Positions 37,948 through 49,498 of a stretch of 64,000 nt of DNA are shown here, in pieces. The notes under the pieces are model-generated. The model was given only the letters and a program-made list of their open reading frames with translations, searched no databases and had not been told where the DNA came from. The stretch lies in assembly GCF_021283545.2 (NCBI RefSeq), contig NZ_CP128540.1:1709501-1773500 (forward strand), in the 5' to 3' direction. Position numbers and translations under genes: made by a program. The DNA comes from Pseudomonas alloputida. Lineage in GTDB: Bacteria; Pseudomonadota; Gammaproteobacteria; Pseudomonadales; Pseudomonadaceae. Position 1 is the stretch's first letter. Each line of letters begins with the position of its first letter.

Positions 37948-40011
37948 ATGGCTTTGACCGTTAACACCAACATCACCTCCATGAGTGTTCAGAAGAACCT
38001 GAACAAGTCGTCCGACGCCTTGGGCACCACCATGGGTCGTCTGTCCTCTGGCCTGAAAATCAACAGTGCCAAAGACGACGCCGCAGGCCTGCAGATCTCC
38101 AACCGTCTGACCACTCAAATCAAAGGTCTGAGCGTTGCGGTCAAGAACGCCAACGATGGTATCTCTATTGCGCAAACTGCTGAAGGCGCCATGGCGACTT
38201 CAGGCAACATCATGCAGCGTATGCGTGAACTGGCCCTGCAATCGGCGAACGGCTCGAACAGCGATGACGACCGCGCCTCCATGCAGCAGGAGTTTACCGC
38301 GCTGTCGGGCGAGCTCACCCGTATTGCTAACACCACCACTTTCGGTGGCCGTAATCTGCTCGATGGCACCTTCTCCGGCAGCAGCTTCCAGGTTGGCGCG
38401 AACTCCAACGAAAGCATTTCGTTTGGCATGAAAGATGTCAGCGCTACCTCGATGAAGGGCAACTACAACGAAGCCAGCGTTGCCGGCGGTGTTGCTACCC
38501 TGCAAGCCAGCGTCACCGGTGCAGCCGGTAAGTTCGGCACCAACAATGCTGGCAGCACTTCTGCTTCGGTTGTGGGTACTGCAGGCGCGGGCGTATTTGA
38601 TAAGCCGACCATCGGTGCTGCTGCCGGTAACTTGGTGCTGAACGTTGGTACCACCACCACCACCATCGCTGCTGCGGCAGGCGACACCCTGCAGGATGTG
38701 GTTGACAATATCAACCTGGAAACTAGCAATACCGGTGTTACCGCTAGCATTGACAGCGCCACTGGTGCACTGAAGCTCGACGGCACCCAGGCATTCACCA
38801 TCGATGCCAGCACTGATGACGTCTTGAGCACTGCCTTGGGTCTGGCCGAGGCCGGTGGTGCCCAGCTGTCGAAAACCGGTACTGCCAACCTGCGTGATGG
38901 TGTATTGGGGGCCGGTGGTGCCGGTAACCTGACGCTCGGCTCTACCAACATTGCATTGGTTGCGACTGACACCCTATCTTCGGTAGTCGGCAAGGTTAAT
39001 GCTCAAACCGGCACGACTGGTGTAACGGCTTCCATTGACAGTGCCACTGGGCAACTGAAACTGAACTCGGCTGCCGGCTTCGACGTAGGTGGTACTGCGG
39101 GTACCTTGACTGGCCTGGGTCTGACTGCAGGTTCTGTTGCCATCGCGCCTCAGACTACCGGTCTGGCGTCGGCTGCTTCGATCGACATCAATGGCACTAC
39201 CTTCAACTTCGCTCAAGGGGATGACCTGGATGCGATCGTTGACAACATCAACAACAACGGTGCAGGTGCTGTCGGTTCGGGTACTGCCCTGACTGGCGTC
39301 ACTGCCAAAAATGATAACGGTCGCCTGGTGCTGACTTCGGCCAATGGCCAGGACATCAAGTTGGACAATGGTTCTGGCGTGACTGGGCAAGGGGCACTGG
39401 CTGCCGTAGGTCTGAACTCGGGCACCACCAAGGCTGGTTTGGTTGCTGATACCTCCATCTCTCTGAACGGCGTAGAAGTCAAGTTCAAGAAAGGTGATGA
39501 CATGGATAGCATCGCAGCCTCCATCAACGCCGCCAGCACCGGTGTCAACGCCAGCGTTGTGGTTAATGCCGGCAGCAGCACTCTGTCGCTGTTCGCTGAC
39601 CAGGACATCACCGTTGCTGATGGCAGCAATGGTACCGGTCTGGCCGCGCTGGGTCTGACTGCTGTTGCAGGCAAGACCTCTGCCGTCGAGATGGAATCTA
39701 CCGTTTCCAACCTGAACATCACGGACGCGCAAAGTGCTCAGCAGGCTATCCAGGTTCTGGATGGTGCCATGCAGTCGCTGGACTCCCAGCGTTCCCAGCT
39801 GGGTGCAGTGCAGAACCGTTTCGATAGCACTGTCGCTAACCTGCAGTCGATCTCGGAAAACTCCACCGCAGCCCGTAGTCGTATCCAGGATGCCGACTTT
39901 GCTGCCGAAACTGCGGAGCTGAGCAAGCAGCAAACCCTGCAGCAAGCTTCCACCGCTATCCTGTCGCAGGCGAACCAGCTGCCATCTTCGGTACTGAAGC
40001 TGCTCGGCTAA
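37948..40011 (+). CDS. fliC: Flagellin FliC
   Basis: Filament subunit, exported with FliS as chaperone. 687 aa, longer than common flagellins. Conserved D0/D1 ends: [20 protein letters not shown] at the N-terminus (to about 170) and [20 protein letters not shown] at the C-terminus (from about 590). The central part consists of about four related segments of the Flagellin_IN type ([11 protein letters not shown]..., [11 protein letters not shown]..., [11 protein letters not shown]..., [11 protein letters not shown]...). Rich in Thr/Ser/Ala, with many possible O-glycosylation sites. RBS AACGAGG, own FliA promoter and own terminator. Confidence 0.97.
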   Translation: MALTVNTNITSMSVQKNLNKSSDALGTTMGRLSSGLKINSAKDDAAGLQISNRLTTQIKGLSVAVKNANDGISIAQTAEGAMATSGNIMQRMRELALQSANGSNSDDDRASMQQEFTALSGELTRIANTTTFGGRNLLDGTFSGSSFQVGANSNESISFGMKDVSATSMKGNYNEASVAGGVATLQASVTGAAGKFGTNNAGSTSASVVGTAGAGVFDKPTIGAAAGNLVLNVGTTTTTIAAAAGDTLQDVVDNINLETSNTGVTASIDSATGALKLDGTQAFTIDASTDDVLSTALGLAEAGGAQLSKTGTANLRDGVLGAGGAGNLTLGSTNIALVATDTLSSVVGKVNAQTGTTGVTASIDSATGQLKLNSAAGFDVGGTAGTLTGLGLTAGSVAIAPQTTGLASAASIDINGTTFNFAQGDDLDAIVDNINNNGAGAVGSGTALTGVTAKNDNGRLVLTSANGQDIKLDNGSGVTGQGALAAVGLNSGTTKAGLVADTSISLNGVEVKFKKGDDMDSIAASINAASTGVNASVVVNAGSSTLSLFADQDITVADGSNGTGLAALGLTAVAGKTSAVEMESTVSNLNITDAQSAQQAIQVLDGAMQSLDSQRSQLGAVQNRFDSTVANLQSISENSTAARSRIQDADFAAETAELSKQQTLQQASTAILSQANQLPSSVLKLLG

Positions 40012-40030
40012 TTCGATTCTGTGATGAATC

Positions 40031-40065
40031 GCGAAAGGGTGCGGCAACGTACCCTTTCGTTTTCT
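40031..40065 (+). terminator. Terminator of fliC
   Basis: CGAAAGGGT-GCGGCAACGT-ACCCTTTCG followed by TTTTC, 20 bp after the fliC stop. Confidence 0.88.
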
Positions 40066-40085
40066 GATTCTACGAGGCAAGCATC

Positions 40086-40430
40086 ATGGATATGAGTGTC
40101 AAGCTGAACTCTGTTCTCTCTGCGCCCGCCACTCAAGAAGCCAGGAGTGCACAGCCATCGAGCAGATCGAATGCTGAGCTACCAGACGTGCCGACCAAGG
40201 AAGTCCAGCGGCCGGAACTCGAGAAAGCGGTCAGCGACATACAAGAATACGTAAAAGCTTCGCAGCGGCAGTTGGATTTTTCCGTGGACGATTCCACGGG
40301 GACCCTGGTGGTCAAGGTTATTGCCACCGGTAGTGGCGAAGTCATTCGACAGCTTCCAAGTGAGGCAGCCCTGAGCCTGGCTCGCAGTCTGGCGGAGGGT
40401 GATGGTTTTTTACTTGATGACAATGTGTAA
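40086..40430 (+). CDS. flaG: FlaG family protein
   Basis: Small protein found next to fliC and fliD, thought to influence filament length. 114 aa. N-terminal half disordered; the FlaG domain (about 48-112) carries LDFSVDDSTGTLVVKVIATG and EVIRQLPSEAALSLARSL. Lies between fliC and fliD. Confidence 0.92.
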   Translation: MDMSVKLNSVLSAPATQEARSAQPSSRSNAELPDVPTKEVQRPELEKAVSDIQEYVKASQRQLDFSVDDSTGTLVVKVIATGSGEVIRQLPSEAALSLARSLAEGDGFLLDDNV

Positions 40431-40432
40431 TG

Positions 40433-40449
40433 TTGGCATGAGTCTTGAC
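40433..40449 (+). promoter_or_regulatory. Possible degenerate sigma54 site before fliD
   Basis: TTGGCATGAGTCTTGAC: good -24 (TTGGCA), but the -12 has GA for GC. fliD of P. aeruginosa has a sigma54 promoter, so this is plausible but weak. Confidence 0.35.
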
Positions 40450-40513
40450 TCGGATTGTGTCTCGCTCATTCATCGTCAAGCAATTGGCATTCGCTGATCA
40501 GGGATATAAAGCA

Positions 40514-41872
40514 ATGGCAAGTACAACAGTCAGTGGTATCGGCTCCGGCGTCGATACCCAGTCGATTGTCAAGGCTCTGGCCGATGCCGAAAAGGCGCCC
40601 AAGCAACAGCAGATCACTACTCAACAGAAGACTACGACCACACAAGTGTCTGCTGTGGGCATGATTAAGAATGCATTGGATACCTTCCGCTCTGCGATTG
40701 CCAAGCTGAATACATCCACGTCTTTCACAGGGCTTGCGGGTACGTCTTCGGATGAAAAAGTCGCCAAGGCAACCGTGACCGCGTCCGCTTCTGCGGGTAA
40801 CTACGCGTTGGAAGTCACTCAGCTCGCCACTTCTTCGAAGATCACCACGGATGTTTTTGCTGGAGGAGTTTCTTCCGTCGTAAACAATAGCGGTGATCCC
40901 CAGACCTTGACCATTTCCAAGTCCTCTGCGGACTACAATGTCACGATCCCGGATGGGGCGACCTTGCAACAGGTTCGCGACCTGATCAATAAACAACTGG
41001 GCTCACAAGGCATCAATGCCAACATCCTGACGGATGCCAAGGGTTCACGGCTGGTAATGAGTTCTTCGACGACTGGAGAAGGTTCCGATATTACTTTGAG
41101 CGGTGACTCCTCCCTCGTCCAGAATGCCACGCCCGGCGCGCCGGCTCAAAATGCAAAATACACGATTGACGGCCTGGAGCTTGAATCCAAGAGTAATACG
41201 GTTACTGGCGCCATCAGTGGCGTCAACTTCGAGTTACTAGCTGAGGGTAAGTCAAGGCTCAGCGTTGCGACCAATACCACTACGCTGAAAACCTCTGTGC
41301 AATCTTTTGTCAGTGCGTACAACGCCCTGATCACGGCAATCAACACGCAGACCAAAGTCACGGCCACTGGCGATGCCAGCACTACCACCGCCGGTGCGTT
41401 GACCGGGGATGCAACGATGCGCGCTTTGGTCTCGACAGTGCGTAACGAGCTGGTGAAGAGCACCGGGGCGGGGAGCATCTCCATGCTTTCGCAGATGGGG
41501 ATCAATACCGATCAGCAGACGGGCCTGTTGGTGCTGGACGATACCAAGTGGGACAAGGCTGTTGCCAAGGGTGCAGCCGATATCGCGGCGGTGTTCACCG
41601 GTGACAAGGGCCTGATCAAGCGCATGACTGCGGCCACGGATGCTTACACTGGCACGACCGGAATCTTGGCAACGCGGACAAAGAACCTCAACGACAACCT
41701 AACTGAGCTCACCAAGCAGCAAGAGGCGCTTGATCGTCGTATTGAGACATTGACGGCCACGCTGACAGCCAAATACAACGCGATGGATACCCTCGTCGCC
41801 AAGCTCAATGCCACGAGTTCGAGCGTGATGACGACCCTGAACGCGATGAACAAGGCCAATAACGACGACTGA
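40514..41872 (+). CDS. fliD: Flagellar filament cap protein FliD (HAP2)
   Basis: Caps the filament tip and helps flagellin fold and insert. 452 aa from ATG 40514 (MASTTVSGIGSGVDTQSIVK), preceded by AGGGATATAAAG; a longer frame from 40445 lacks conservation. FliD N-terminal domain (about 5-105), central domains (about 110-370) and a helical C-terminus (about 390-452; TEQ-like coiled coil LTELTKQQEALDRRIETL). Codon use is less GC-biased than in fliM or fliP, like the adjacent fliC. Confidence 0.95.
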   Translation: MASTTVSGIGSGVDTQSIVKALADAEKAPKQQQITTQQKTTTTQVSAVGMIKNALDTFRSAIAKLNTSTSFTGLAGTSSDEKVAKATVTASASAGNYALEVTQLATSSKITTDVFAGGVSSVVNNSGDPQTLTISKSSADYNVTIPDGATLQQVRDLINKQLGSQGINANILTDAKGSRLVMSSSTTGEGSDITLSGDSSLVQNATPGAPAQNAKYTIDGLELESKSNTVTGAISGVNFELLAEGKSRLSVATNTTTLKTSVQSFVSAYNALITAINTQTKVTATGDASTTTAGALTGDATMRALVSTVRNELVKSTGAGSISMLSQMGINTDQQTGLLVLDDTKWDKAVAKGAADIAAVFTGDKGLIKRMTAATDAYTGTTGILATRTKNLNDNLTELTKQQEALDRRIETLTATLTAKYNAMDTLVAKLNATSSSVMTTLNAMNKANNDD

Positions 41873-41954
41873 TGGTCGTATTCAAGATCTTTGGGGCTAA
41901 GCCGATCACTTAGGTATGTAGCCCCTGTGTAGCCCCGTTCAAAGAGGATCCCCC

Positions 41955-42350
41955 ATGCACCCGATGAGAGCCCTTCGCCAGTACCAGAAGGTCAATTCCC
42001 ACGCCCAGATTTCTGAAGCCACTCCGCACCGCCTGGTGCAGTTGCTGATGGAGGGCTCGCTCGATCGCATGGCTCAGGCCAAGGGCGCGATTGCGCGCGG
42101 TGATGTGGCGCTGAAGGGTGTAATGCTGGGCAAGGCCATTGACATTATAGGTGGTCTGCGTGAGGGGCTGGATAAGGAAAAGACCGATAACCCAGACGAA
42201 CTGGATCGCCTCGACAGCCTGTACGACTACATGGCTCGCCGCCTGACTCAGGCCAATCTGCATAGCGATCCGGCCATGATTGACGAAGTCGCGCAGTTGA
42301 TGATCACTGTCAAAAGCGGCTGGGATGCCATCGCCTCCGCCGAGCAATAA
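41955..42350 (+). CDS. fliS: Flagellin export chaperone FliS
   Basis: Keeps FliC monomeric until export. 131 aa, four-helix bundle. Contains the family motifs HRLVQLLMEGSLDRMAQAKG near residue 24 and GGLREGLDKEKTDNPDEL. RBS AGAGGATCCC before ATG 41955. The 82 bp gap to fliD has a weak hairpin with GGGGCTA/TAGCCCC arms. Confidence 0.94.
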   Translation: MHPMRALRQYQKVNSHAQISEATPHRLVQLLMEGSLDRMAQAKGAIARGDVALKGVMLGKAIDIIGGLREGLDKEKTDNPDELDRLDSLYDYMARRLTQANLHSDPAMIDEVAQLMITVKSGWDAIASAEQ

Positions 42351-42368
42351 TACCGTAAGGAGCCCCCC

Positions 42369-42662
42369 ATGAGCGCGCTGCAGCAAATCGAAGACACCCG
42401 CCTTGCCCTGAGCGAGGCCCTGCAAGTGCGCGACTGGGCTGCCATTGGTGAGTTGGACTTGGCCTGTCGTGCGCTGATGGATGAATTACTGCGAGAGAAT
42501 CAGGATGATGAGGCCGAAATCCGGGCCAATCTGGAAGCGCTGATGGCGGTTTATCGTCAGCTGATCGACGTTGCAAGTGACGAGCGTCAATCCTTGGTCG
42601 CACGAATGTCGAATATCAACCAAGCGAAACACGCCACAAAGGTATACCATCTGTTCAGCTGA
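42369..42662 (+). CDS. fliT: FliT-like flagellar chaperone
   Basis: Likely chaperone for FliD. 97 aa, short helical protein (ALQQIEDTRLALSEALQV; EAEIRANLEALMAVYRQLID). Weak direct similarity is typical for FliT; position directly after fliS is the main support. RBS AAGGAGCC before ATG. Confidence 0.75.
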   Translation: MSALQQIEDTRLALSEALQVRDWAAIGELDLACRALMDELLRENQDDEAEIRANLEALMAVYRQLIDVASDERQSLVARMSNINQAKHATKVYHLFS

Positions 42663-42697
42663 AGCTGGGCAGAGAGCAACGCTTCGGCGCCATAAAT

Positions 42698-42726
42698 TTG
42701 ACTGCCTTTAAGTTTTTGACTTTACT
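42698..42726 (+). promoter_or_regulatory. Candidate sigma70 promoter of fleQ
   Basis: TTGACT, 17-nt spacer, TTTACT, 107 bp upstream of fleQ, in AT-rich DNA. This fits fleQ as the top of the flagellar cascade with a housekeeping promoter. Confidence 0.55.
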
Positions 42727-42832
42727 AGTGGCTGTTTTCGAATTTCAGACGTCCGAACACTGACCATTCAGTCGGAATGATGTCGAGCACGCCCCTGCAG
42801 GGCGCCGATATGACTAGGGAAGTTGCTATTGC

Positions 42833-44308
42833 ATGTGGCGTGAAACCAAGATTCTGCTGATCGATGACGACAGCGCGCGCCGCCGCGACCTTGCGGTGGT
42901 GCTGAACTTCCTCGGCGAAGAAAACCTCGCGTGTGCCAGCCATGACTGGCAGCAGGCGGTCGAGCCATTGTCCTCGAGCCGCGAAGTGCTGTGCGTGCTC
43001 ATCGGCACCGTGAATGCTCCGGGCAATCTGCTTGGGCTGCTTAAGACAGTGGCTACCTGGGATGAGTTCCTTCCGGTTTTGCTTTTAGGTGAAATTTCTT
43101 CCGCCGAGCTGCCGGAAGACCTTCGCCGCCGGGTGCTTTCCAACCTGGAAATGCCGCCAAGCTACAGCCAATTGCTGGACTCGCTGCACCGTGCCCAGGT
43201 CTACCGCGAAATGTATGACCAGGCGCGCGAGCGGGGTCGCCAGCGCGAACCCAATCTGTTCCGCAGCCTGGTTGGCACCAGTCGTGCCATTCAGCACGTG
43301 CGGCAGATGATGCAGCAAGTGGCGGATACCGACGCCAGCGTGCTGATCCTGGGTGAGTCCGGCACCGGCAAGGAAGTGGTAGCGCGCAACCTGCACTACC
43401 ATTCCAAGCGCCGCGAAGCGCCGTTCGTGCCGGTCAACTGTGGCGCGATCCCGGCCGAGCTGCTGGAAAGCGAACTGTTCGGCCACGAGAAGGGCGCCTT
43501 TACCGGGGCCATCACCAGCCGTGCCGGGCGTTTCGAACTGGCCAACGGCGGTACCCTGTTCCTCGACGAAATCGGCGACATGCCGTTGCCGATGCAGGTC
43601 AAGCTGCTGCGTGTGCTGCAGGAGCGTACCTTCGAGCGCGTGGGTAGCAACAAGACCCAAAGCATCGACGTGCGCATCATCGCTGCGACGCACAAGAACC
43701 TCGAAACCATGATCGAGGACGGCACCTTCCGCGAAGACCTGTACTACCGCCTGAACGTGTTCCCTATCGAAATGGCGCCGCTGCGTGAGCGGGTGGAAGA
43801 CATCCCGTTGCTGATGAACGAGCTGATTTCGCGCATGGAGCACGAGAAGCGCGGTTCCATTCGCTTCAATTCCGCCTCGATCATGTCGCTGTGTCGTCAC
43901 GGCTGGCCGGGCAACGTACGCGAGCTGGCCAACCTGGTCGAGCGCATGGCGATCATGCACCCGTACGGGGTCATTGGCGTGTCGGAACTGCCGAAGAAAT
44001 TCCGCTATGTCGATGACGAAGACGAGCAGATGGTCGACAGCCTGCGCAGCGACCTGGAAGAGCGCGTGGCGATCAATGGCCACACACCAAACTTCAGCAA
44101 CCACGCCATGCTGCCGCCCGAAGGCCTGGACCTCAAGGACTACCTGGGTAGCCTGGAGCAGGGCCTGATCCAGCAGGCGCTGGACGATGCCAACGGTATC
44201 GTTGCGCGCGCGGCTGAACGTTTGCGTATTCGCCGTACCACCCTGGTCGAGAAAATGCGCAAGTACGGCATGAGCCGCCAGGGCGGTGAGGACCAGGCGG
44301 AGGATTGA
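42833..44308 (+). CDS. fleQ: Flagellar master regulator FleQ
   Basis: Sigma54 enhancer-binding activator of class II flagellar genes and c-di-GMP-responsive regulator of exopolysaccharide genes. 491 aa. N-terminal FleQ receiver-like domain (about 1-125) lacks the phospho-acceptor Asp ([10 protein letters not shown] in its place). AAA+ domain (about 140-380) with Walker [15 protein letters not shown] loop for sigma54 contact and [21 protein letters not shown]-terminal Fis-type HTH ([20 protein letters not shown]). A sigma70-like promoter lies upstream. Confidence 0.96.
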   Translation: MWRETKILLIDDDSARRRDLAVVLNFLGEENLACASHDWQQAVEPLSSSREVLCVLIGTVNAPGNLLGLLKTVATWDEFLPVLLLGEISSAELPEDLRRRVLSNLEMPPSYSQLLDSLHRAQVYREMYDQARERGRQREPNLFRSLVGTSRAIQHVRQMMQQVADTDASVLILGESGTGKEVVARNLHYHSKRREAPFVPVNCGAIPAELLESELFGHEKGAFTGAITSRAGRFELANGGTLFLDEIGDMPLPMQVKLLRVLQERTFERVGSNKTQSIDVRIIAATHKNLETMIEDGTFREDLYYRLNVFPIEMAPLRERVEDIPLLMNELISRMEHEKRGSIRFNSASIMSLCRHGWPGNVRELANLVERMAIMHPYGVIGVSELPKKFRYVDDEDEQMVDSLRSDLEERVAINGHTPNFSNHAMLPPEGLDLKDYLGSLEQGLIQQALDDANGIVARAAERLRIRRTTLVEKMRKYGMSRQGGEDQAED

Positions 44309-44352
44309 TGTTTGGGCTGGGTGTTCGCCTTGGGGGTTGCGTTTGGGCGGGG

Positions 44353-44417
44353 TGTTCGCCTTGAGGTTTTTGTTTGGGCGGCGCTCGATCTCCGCGGCAC
44401 AACAAAACTCACGGCGA
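44353..44417. repeat. Inverted repeat after fleQ, possible terminator
   Basis: GTTCGCCTTGAGGTTTTTGTT pairs with AACAAAACTCACGGCGAAC. The sequence also contains GGGCGGCGCTCGATCTC, shared with the repeat near 62995-63030. A partial direct repeat (gggtgttcgccttg) lies just upstream. Confidence 0.55.
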
Positions 44418-44465
44418 ACCCTTCTCGGTCTTAACGCAATCCTACGTCAAACCCAAACCCCCATC

Positions 44466-44484
44466 TCCGGCACGGCTATTGCTA
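44466..44484 (+). promoter_or_regulatory. Sigma54 promoter of fleSR
   Basis: CTCCGGCACGGCTATTGCTA: GGCAC, 5 nt, TTGCT with GG/GC spacing of 10. It lies 52 bp before fleS and fits FleQ-dependent control of fleSR. Confidence 0.8.
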
Positions 44485-44535
44485 CACCGCTGGCAACACA
44501 CCGTTTTATGACGGTCAGCCACGCGAGAGAGCACG

Positions 44536-45752
44536 ATGCCCCAGGCCGCCCACGTATCCCGAGCCCCCGATCAGCAGGGGCAAACCCCGGTCGCGCAGGA
44601 CAGCGGCCAGGGTATCGCGCAAGCCTTTGCCCTGTTCAATCAGGTGTCCAGCCAGCTGAGCCAGTCCTACAGCCTGCTTGAAGCCCGGGTCAGTGAGCTC
44701 AAAGGTGAGCTGGCCGTGGTCAGCGCCCAGCGCATCGACGAACTGAGTGAAAAGGAACGCCTGGCCAACCGCCTGCAGAACCTGCTGGACTTGCTGCCTG
44801 GCGGGGTGATCGTGATCGATGGTCAGGGCCTGGTGCGCGAAGCCAACCCGGCCGCCTGCGAGTTGCTCGGTGAGCCTCTGATCGGCCAATTGTGGCGCCA
44901 GGTGATCGCCCGTAGCTTTGCCCCGCGCAAGGACGACGGCCACGAAGTCTCGCTGCGCGACGGTCGCCGCCTGTCGATCGCCACCCGCTCACTGGATGCC
45001 GAGCCTGGCCAATTGGTGCTGCTCAACGACCTGACTGAAACCCGTCGCCTCCAGGACCAGCTGGCTCGCCACGAGCGGCTGTCGTCGTTGGGGCGCATGG
45101 TTGCCTCGCTGGCCCACCAGATCCGCACGCCGCTGTCGGCAGCCATGCTGTATGCCGGCCACCTGGCCGACAACGAGCAAGCGCTGAGCGCGCAAACCCG
45201 TCAGCGCTTCGCCGCGACCTTGAAGGAGCGCCTGCACGAACTGGAACACCAGGTGCGCGACATGCTGGTGTTTGCCCGTGGCGAGTTGCCACTGGGGGAC
45301 CGGGTGACCCCGAAAGCGCTGTTCCAGGCCCTGCAACAGGCGGCCCAGGCGCATGTGCAGGGGCACGCCGTGCGCTGGCAGTGCGACAGTCATCTGGGTG
45401 AGCTGCTGTGCAACCGCGACACCCTGGTCGGCGCCTTGCTCAACCTGATTGAAAATGCCCTGCAGGCCAGCGATGGCCCGGCGCGGCTGAAGGTGCACCT
45501 GTACCGCCGCGAACGTAGCTTGCACCTGTGCGTCAGCGATGCCGGCAGTGGCATCGATGCAGGCTTGCTCGGTCGTTTGGGCGAACCGTTCCTTACCACC
45601 AAGGCCACCGGTACCGGCCTGGGCCTGGCCGTGGTCAAGGCGGTGGTGCGTGCGCATCAGGGCACGATCAACCTGCGCTCGAAAGTCGGCCGTGGTACCT
45701 GCGTGCGGGTAGAGCTGCCGTTGATCGACGGGCAATTGGCGGAGGGGGTGTA

Positions 45753-45753
<1 letters not shown>
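44536..45753 (+). CDS. fleS: Flagellar two-component sensor kinase FleS
   Basis: Cytosolic histidine kinase acting with FleR. 405 aa, no membrane segments. PAS domain (about 80-180; GGVIVIDGQGLVREANPAAC), HisKA with phospho-His H194 in SLAHQIRTPLSAAM, and HATPase (about 290-400; NLIENALQAS, DAGSGIDA, GTGLGLAVV). Stop overlaps the fleR start (TAATG). Confidence 0.95.
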
Positions 45754-47108
<1,355 letters not shown>

Positions 47109-47140
47109 CTGGCAAATCATCTGCAACTGGCGCGGACCTC

Positions 47141-47260
47141 TGTGGGAACGGCCTTGTGTCGCGAATGGGGCGCGAAGCGGCCCCAGGTCTTCAGCTCCGC
47201 CGCAAAGATCGCCGGGGCCGCTCTGCGGCCCTATCGCGACGCAAGGCCGCTCCCGCAGGA
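47141..47260. repeat. Inverted REP pair between fleR and fliE
   Basis: 47141-47185 (CTGTGGGAACGGCCTTGTGTCGCGAA, then GGGGCGCGAAGCGGCCCC) faces 47211-47260 (GGGGCCGCTCTGCGGCCC then tatcgcgacgcaaggccgctcccgcagg). Same family as the pair after flgL. Confidence 0.8.
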
Positions 47261-47294
47261 ATTGTGTGATCTCTGGGAAATGAGTTGCGAAGGC

Positions 47295-47310
47295 TGGCAC
47301 CTTTGTTGCT
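47295..47310 (+). promoter_or_regulatory. Sigma54 promoter of fliEFGHIJ
   Basis: TGGCACCTTTGTTGCT: TGGCAC, 5 nt, TTGCT, a consensus -24/-12 element 62 bp upstream of fliE. Confidence 0.88.
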
Positions 47311-47371
47311 TTAGGTAGGTCATTCGCCGCATGACTGTCAAAAAAATGCGGCCGCAGGAGAGAGAAGGGTC

Positions 47372-47704
47372 ATGAGCCAAGGTGTTGAATTCAATCGTCT
47401 GATGTTGGACATGCGGGCCATGCAGGCCGATGCCATGTCGCTGCCCAAGGTAACTGCCGCCCCCGAGCTGGCGCCAGGGCAAAGCACCTTCGCCGACATG
47501 CTCGGCCAGGCCATCGGCAAGGTGCATGAGACGCAGCAAGCCTCGACCCAACTGGCCAACGCGTTCGAAATCGGCAAGAGCGGCGTCGACCTGACTGACG
47601 TGATGATCGCTTCGCAAAAGGCCAGCGTGTCGATGCAAGCCATGACCCAGGTACGCAACAAGCTGGTCCAGGCGTACCAGGACATCATGCAGATGCCGGT
47701 TTGA
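47372..47704 (+). CDS. fliE: Flagellar rod-MS-ring junction protein FliE
   Basis: Joins the MS ring to the rod and is required for type III export to begin. 110 aa, family length. C-terminal [20 protein letters not shown] and [17 protein letters not shown] are diagnostic. RBS AGGAGAGAGAAGG. First gene of fliEFGHIJ. Confidence 0.96.
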   Translation: MSQGVEFNRLMLDMRAMQADAMSLPKVTAAPELAPGQSTFADMLGQAIGKVHETQQASTQLANAFEIGKSGVDLTDVMIASQKASVSMQAMTQVRNKLVQAYQDIMQMPV

Positions 47705-47719
47705 GGACGGATGTAACCC

Positions 47720-49498
47720 ATGGCTGAAGCAGTCGTCGAAAACGCCCCCGCCAAAGCTGGCTCGCCAGCGGCCAAGCCGCCGCTGTTTGGCATGGCGTTT
47801 CTGGAAAACATCTCGCAGATGCCCATGCTGCGCCAGATCGGCCTCCTGGTCGGCCTGGCGGCCAGCGTGGCCATCGGCTTTGCCGTGGTGCTGTGGTCGC
47901 AACAACCCGATTACCGTCCGTTGTACGGCAGCCTGTCGGGCATGGACACCAAGCAGGTCATGGACACCCTGGCCGCTGCTGACATCCCCTATAACGTGGA
48001 GCCCAACTCGGGGGCCCTGCTGGTCAAGGCCGACGACCTCTCCCGTGCGCGCCTGAAACTGGCAGCCGCCGGCGTGGCGCCGAGCGACGGCAATGTCGGC
48101 TTCGAACTGCTCGACAAGGAGCAGGGCCTGGGCACCAGCCAGTTCATGGAAGCCACCCGCTACCGCCGCAGCCTGGAAGGCGAACTGGCACGTACCGTTT
48201 CCAGCCTCAACAACGTCAAGGCCGCGCGCGTGCACCTGGCCATCCCGAAAAGTTCGGTGTTCGTGCGTGATGAACGCAAGCCCAGCGCCTCGGTACTGGT
48301 CGAGCTGTACCCAGGCCGTGCACTGGAAGCCGGGCAGGTGATGGCCATCGTCAACCTGGTCGCCACCAGCGTGCCGGAACTGGACAAATCCCAGGTCACC
48401 GTCGTCGACCAGAAGGGCAACCTGCTGTCCGAGCAGATTCAGGATTCCGCGCTGACCCAGGCCGGCAAGCAGTTCGACTACAGCCGCCGGGTGGAAAGCA
48501 TGCTCACCCAGCGTGTGCACAACATTCTGCAGCCGGTGTTGGGCAACGACCGCTACAAGGCCGAAGTGTCCGCCGACCTCGACTTCAGCGCGGTCGAGTC
48601 CACCTCCGAACAGTTCAACCCCGACCAGCCGGCGTTGCGCAGCGAGCAGTCGGTCGACGAACAACGTGCCAGCAGCCAAGGCCCGCAAGGTGTGCCTGGC
48701 GCGCTGAGCAACCAGCCGCCAGGCGCCGCTTCGGCACCGCAGACCACTGGTGGCGCGGCTACCCCGGCTGCTGCCATTCAGCCTGGCCAGCCGCTGGTGG
48801 ATGCCAACGGCCAGCAGATCATGGACCCGGCCACCGGTCAGCCGATGCTCGCGCCGTACCCGTCAGACAAACGTCAGCAAAGCACCAAGAATTTCGAGCT
48901 GGACCGTTCCATCAGCCACACCCGCCAGCAGCAGGGGCGCATGGCCCGCCTGTCGGTAGCGGTGGTGGTGGACGACCAGGTCAAGATCGACCCGGCCACA
49001 GGCGATACCACGCGGGCACCGTGGGGTGCCGAGGACCTGGCGCGCTTTACCCGCCTGGTGCAGGACGCAGTCGGCTTCGATGCCAGCCGTGGCGACAGCG
49101 TGACGGTGATCAACGTGCCGTTCGCCGCCGACCGTGGCGAGGAAATCGCCGACATCGCCTTCTACCAGCAGCCGTGGTTCTGGGATATCGTCAAACAGGT
49201 GCTGGGCGTGGTGTTCATCCTGGTGCTGGTGTTCGGCGTGCTGCGGCCAGTGCTGAACAACATTACCGGGGGCGGCAAGCAGGCTGCCCCGGACAGCGAC
49301 ATGGAGCTGGGCGGCATGATGGGTCTGGATGGCGAACTGGCCAACGACCGCGTCAGCCTGGGTGGCCCGACAAGCATTCTGCTGCCTAGCCCGAGCGAGG
49401 GTTACGAGGCACAGCTCAACGCAATCAAAGGCCTGGTGGCCGAAGACCCGGGCCGTGTGGCTCAGGTCGTGAAAGACTGGATCAACGCCGATGAGTGA
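47720..49498 (+). CDS. fliF: Flagellar MS-ring protein FliF
   Basis: Membrane platform for the basal body and export gate. 592 aa. Two transmembrane helices: near residue 42-62 (IGLLVGLAASVAIGFAVVLW) and near 490-510 (VLGVVFILVLVFGVLRPVL). Between them the YscJ/FliF and FliF-C ring-building domains (VFVRDERKPSASVLVELYPG). C-terminal cytosolic tail binds FliG. Overlaps fliG by 8 nt. Confidence 0.96.
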   Translation: MAEAVVENAPAKAGSPAAKPPLFGMAFLENISQMPMLRQIGLLVGLAASVAIGFAVVLWSQQPDYRPLYGSLSGMDTKQVMDTLAAADIPYNVEPNSGALLVKADDLSRARLKLAAAGVAPSDGNVGFELLDKEQGLGTSQFMEATRYRRSLEGELARTVSSLNNVKAARVHLAIPKSSVFVRDERKPSASVLVELYPGRALEAGQVMAIVNLVATSVPELDKSQVTVVDQKGNLLSEQIQDSALTQAGKQFDYSRRVESMLTQRVHNILQPVLGNDRYKAEVSADLDFSAVESTSEQFNPDQPALRSEQSVDEQRASSQGPQGVPGALSNQPPGAASAPQTTGGAATPAAAIQPGQPLVDANGQQIMDPATGQPMLAPYPSDKRQQSTKNFELDRSISHTRQQQGRMARLSVAVVVDDQVKIDPATGDTTRAPWGAEDLARFTRLVQDAVGFDASRGDSVTVINVPFAADRGEEIADIAFYQQPWFWDIVKQVLGVVFILVLVFGVLRPVLNNITGGGKQAAPDSDMELGGMMGLDGELANDRVSLGGPTSILLPSPSEGYEAQLNAIKGLVAEDPGRVAQVVKDWINADE

